This document shows, piece after piece, positions 62,461 through 64,000 of a stretch of 64,000 bases of DNA. A model generated the notes under the pieces. It was not told the DNA's origin. It ran no database searches and saw nothing but the letters and a program-made list of their open reading frames with translations. Source of the DNA: Ooceraea biroi (taxonomy: Eukaryota > Arthropoda > Insecta > Hymenoptera > Formicidae); contig NC_039510.1 in assembly GCF_003672135.1 (NCBI RefSeq), positions 9,548,001 to 9,612,000 on the forward strand, in the 5' to 3' direction. Position numbers and translations under genes: made by a program. How positions within the stretch are numbered: position 1 is the first letter of the stretch; each line of letters opens with the position of its first letter.

Positions 62461-64000
62461 ACATTTTCACCAGCGGTGCCATAGACATGGTAAAAATAGA
62501 CCGAGCGTGTTCTCTACTTGGCGATATCAAATAGAAAAGGATAGAAAGCAGATGTAGTGTATAGCTTTCTCTGTCTAATGAAAGAAGAACTCTCGCGATC
62601 TGGCATCTGGCACGTGGCTCGTCGACCTCGACAACGAGAGGCTGCGTATCCGAAATATTACATCGGCCGGAAGCGCGAGTCTAAAAATGTAGAGGCACTC
62701 CGTTTGTTGGGGTCTCGGCTCGAGGAATGTCTTCCATTTCTATTTATATTACAACGTCTCTCATTCACGTTTAAGATTCGAATGAACGCCAAATCTGCGA
62801 TCGATCACGAAGTATTTCGGACGCGATCTTTGATCGTAATTATTATTTTTCTCAAGCAAGTCGAGGCGGATTGACAGCGTGGAATAAGATTCTAAGCGTA
62901 TAATTGCCGGCGAGCGAGACATCGTTGATTGATATAGCGGTATCGCCGCGGTTTATATACATGTTACGGGGTTAACTCGATGTTGTCGGATAATCGACGG
63001 TAATTATAGTTCTATTGTTCCGCAGCCCCACCTCGCATTTACGAACCAATTTAGCAACCCGACAGTTCGAGGCTCCTTCTTGACTCACATATAAATTACT
63101 CGAAACGTCTCGCGCGACGCTTTCCGTAAAAGGAAATCGAGATGGATAGCCCGCGATACTCCGGACACGAGCGAGAGTTCATGAGAAAACACCGAAATCG
63201 ATATTGAGATCGACATCGAGTAGGTTTCACTCCGGCCCCTTATATTAATCCCATGTTGACCTTTTTCCTACGCGCGAAAAACGCGGGAGGGAAAACGCGG
63301 CCGATTATAGTTTCGGGGGTGAGTTCCCCTAAACTTTCTTGGACACGCTTGCACGAAAGTTTAATGTACCGTGCACTTCTCTTTGTTCCGCGTTCTCTTT
63401 GTGCAGCTATCTAATCTTCCCATATTTGCTCGTCTTATCTCTCTCTCTCTCTCTTTCTCTCTCGCTTGAATTGATCGCCCGCAGCAGTCGATCGCGTGGA
63501 CGTAACGCGATTCGTACGTGGCGAAATGCTCTTTCCCACAGGTTATTCTACGTGACATGATTCTCGATGGTATTCCGGCAATAATCTCGACGATATTGAT
63601 ATAGCGATTCCCGCGGATTGTCCGACGAGAGAGAGTACCTCCGCTATATCTTCACTATCTACTACAGTTGTGAAATGTATTCAATATGAAAGAACAATAT
63701 GCGATAAAATTCACAGTCGTATGAAACTTATTTATTTATTTGCTGTCGTTTTATTTTTGTTTTTACATATTCTGAAGCTCCTATGTAGAATCCTAAATAC
63801 GCAGAGACGAGATCGATTGCTACGAGACATTTATTTTTATATTGCGCCGAATTAAATAATATATAATCAACTTCCATCAAGTTAATTTGATTAAATTCAG
63901 TTATTTTTTATTGCGTTAACTATTAATGACACCGCAAATGAGAAACTTAAGAAATATGCATAATATACAAAAAGTTTTCAAATTTACATTATAAATAAAT
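62461..64000. other. No gene seen to window end
   Basis: Mixed composition, with a CT-rich microsatellite at about 63439-63464. It could be the first intron of a gene starting in the CpG block at 61.3-62.5 kb. Confidence 0.4.

Overview
The window is animal nuclear DNA. Eight conserved, intron-bearing protein genes have GT-AG introns, AT-rich non-coding DNA, GC/CpG-rich stretches near some gene starts, and abundant short inverted-repeat DNA transposons plus mariner, PIF/Harbinger, hAT-like, P-like and BEL/Pao remnants. Protein content and mobile elements point to an insect, most likely a hymenopteran such as an ant. That placement is inference from general resemblance, not a search result.

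Layout. 0-6 kb: a deleted TIR transposon copy (1075-1835), unassigned DNA, and a CpG-rich block (about 4551-5800) that looks like promoter or 5'-exon sequence. 6.4-22.9 kb: four housekeeping genes, all on the + strand: SepSecS (selenocysteinyl-tRNA synthase), MOGS (ER alpha-glucosidase I), Arp1 (dynactin filament subunit) and TOM7 (mitochondrial import). 23.4-46 kb: a mobile-element island with no host gene I can confirm. It holds foldback elements, small hAT-type MITEs, a second deleted copy of the 1075-1835 element, a PIF/Harbinger nuclease remnant with a spliceable intron, a broken BEL/Pao retrotransposon carrying a nearly intact mariner, nested palindromic elements with clean 8-bp target duplications, a 420-bp-arm inverted repeat, and a 1.56-kb transposon with a decayed protein. 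46.7-58.7 kb: CUL1 (+), TEX9 (-) and SIRT7 (+), the last two arranged head to head. 58.7-64 kb: no confirmed gene; a CpG-rich block at 61.3-62.5 kb ends one segment in a good splice donor and may be the first exon of a gene lying further right.

The host genes are independent housekeeping functions (selenocysteine synthesis, N-glycan trimming, dynein cargo transport, mitochondrial import, SCF ubiquitin ligation, a cilia/testis-type coiled-coil protein, a nuclear deacylase) and form no pathway or operon. Exon models were built by hand from reading frame, splice sites and family conservation. The models for SepSecS, MOGS, Arp1, TOM7, CUL1 and TEX9 keep frame throughout, and key family residues fall at expected positions (for example the SepSecS PLP lysine at 283 and the CUL1 neddylation lysine at 720). 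I found no single undescribed system that I can defend. The most informative material is the transposon stratigraphy and the presence of SepSecS in a probable hymenopteran.
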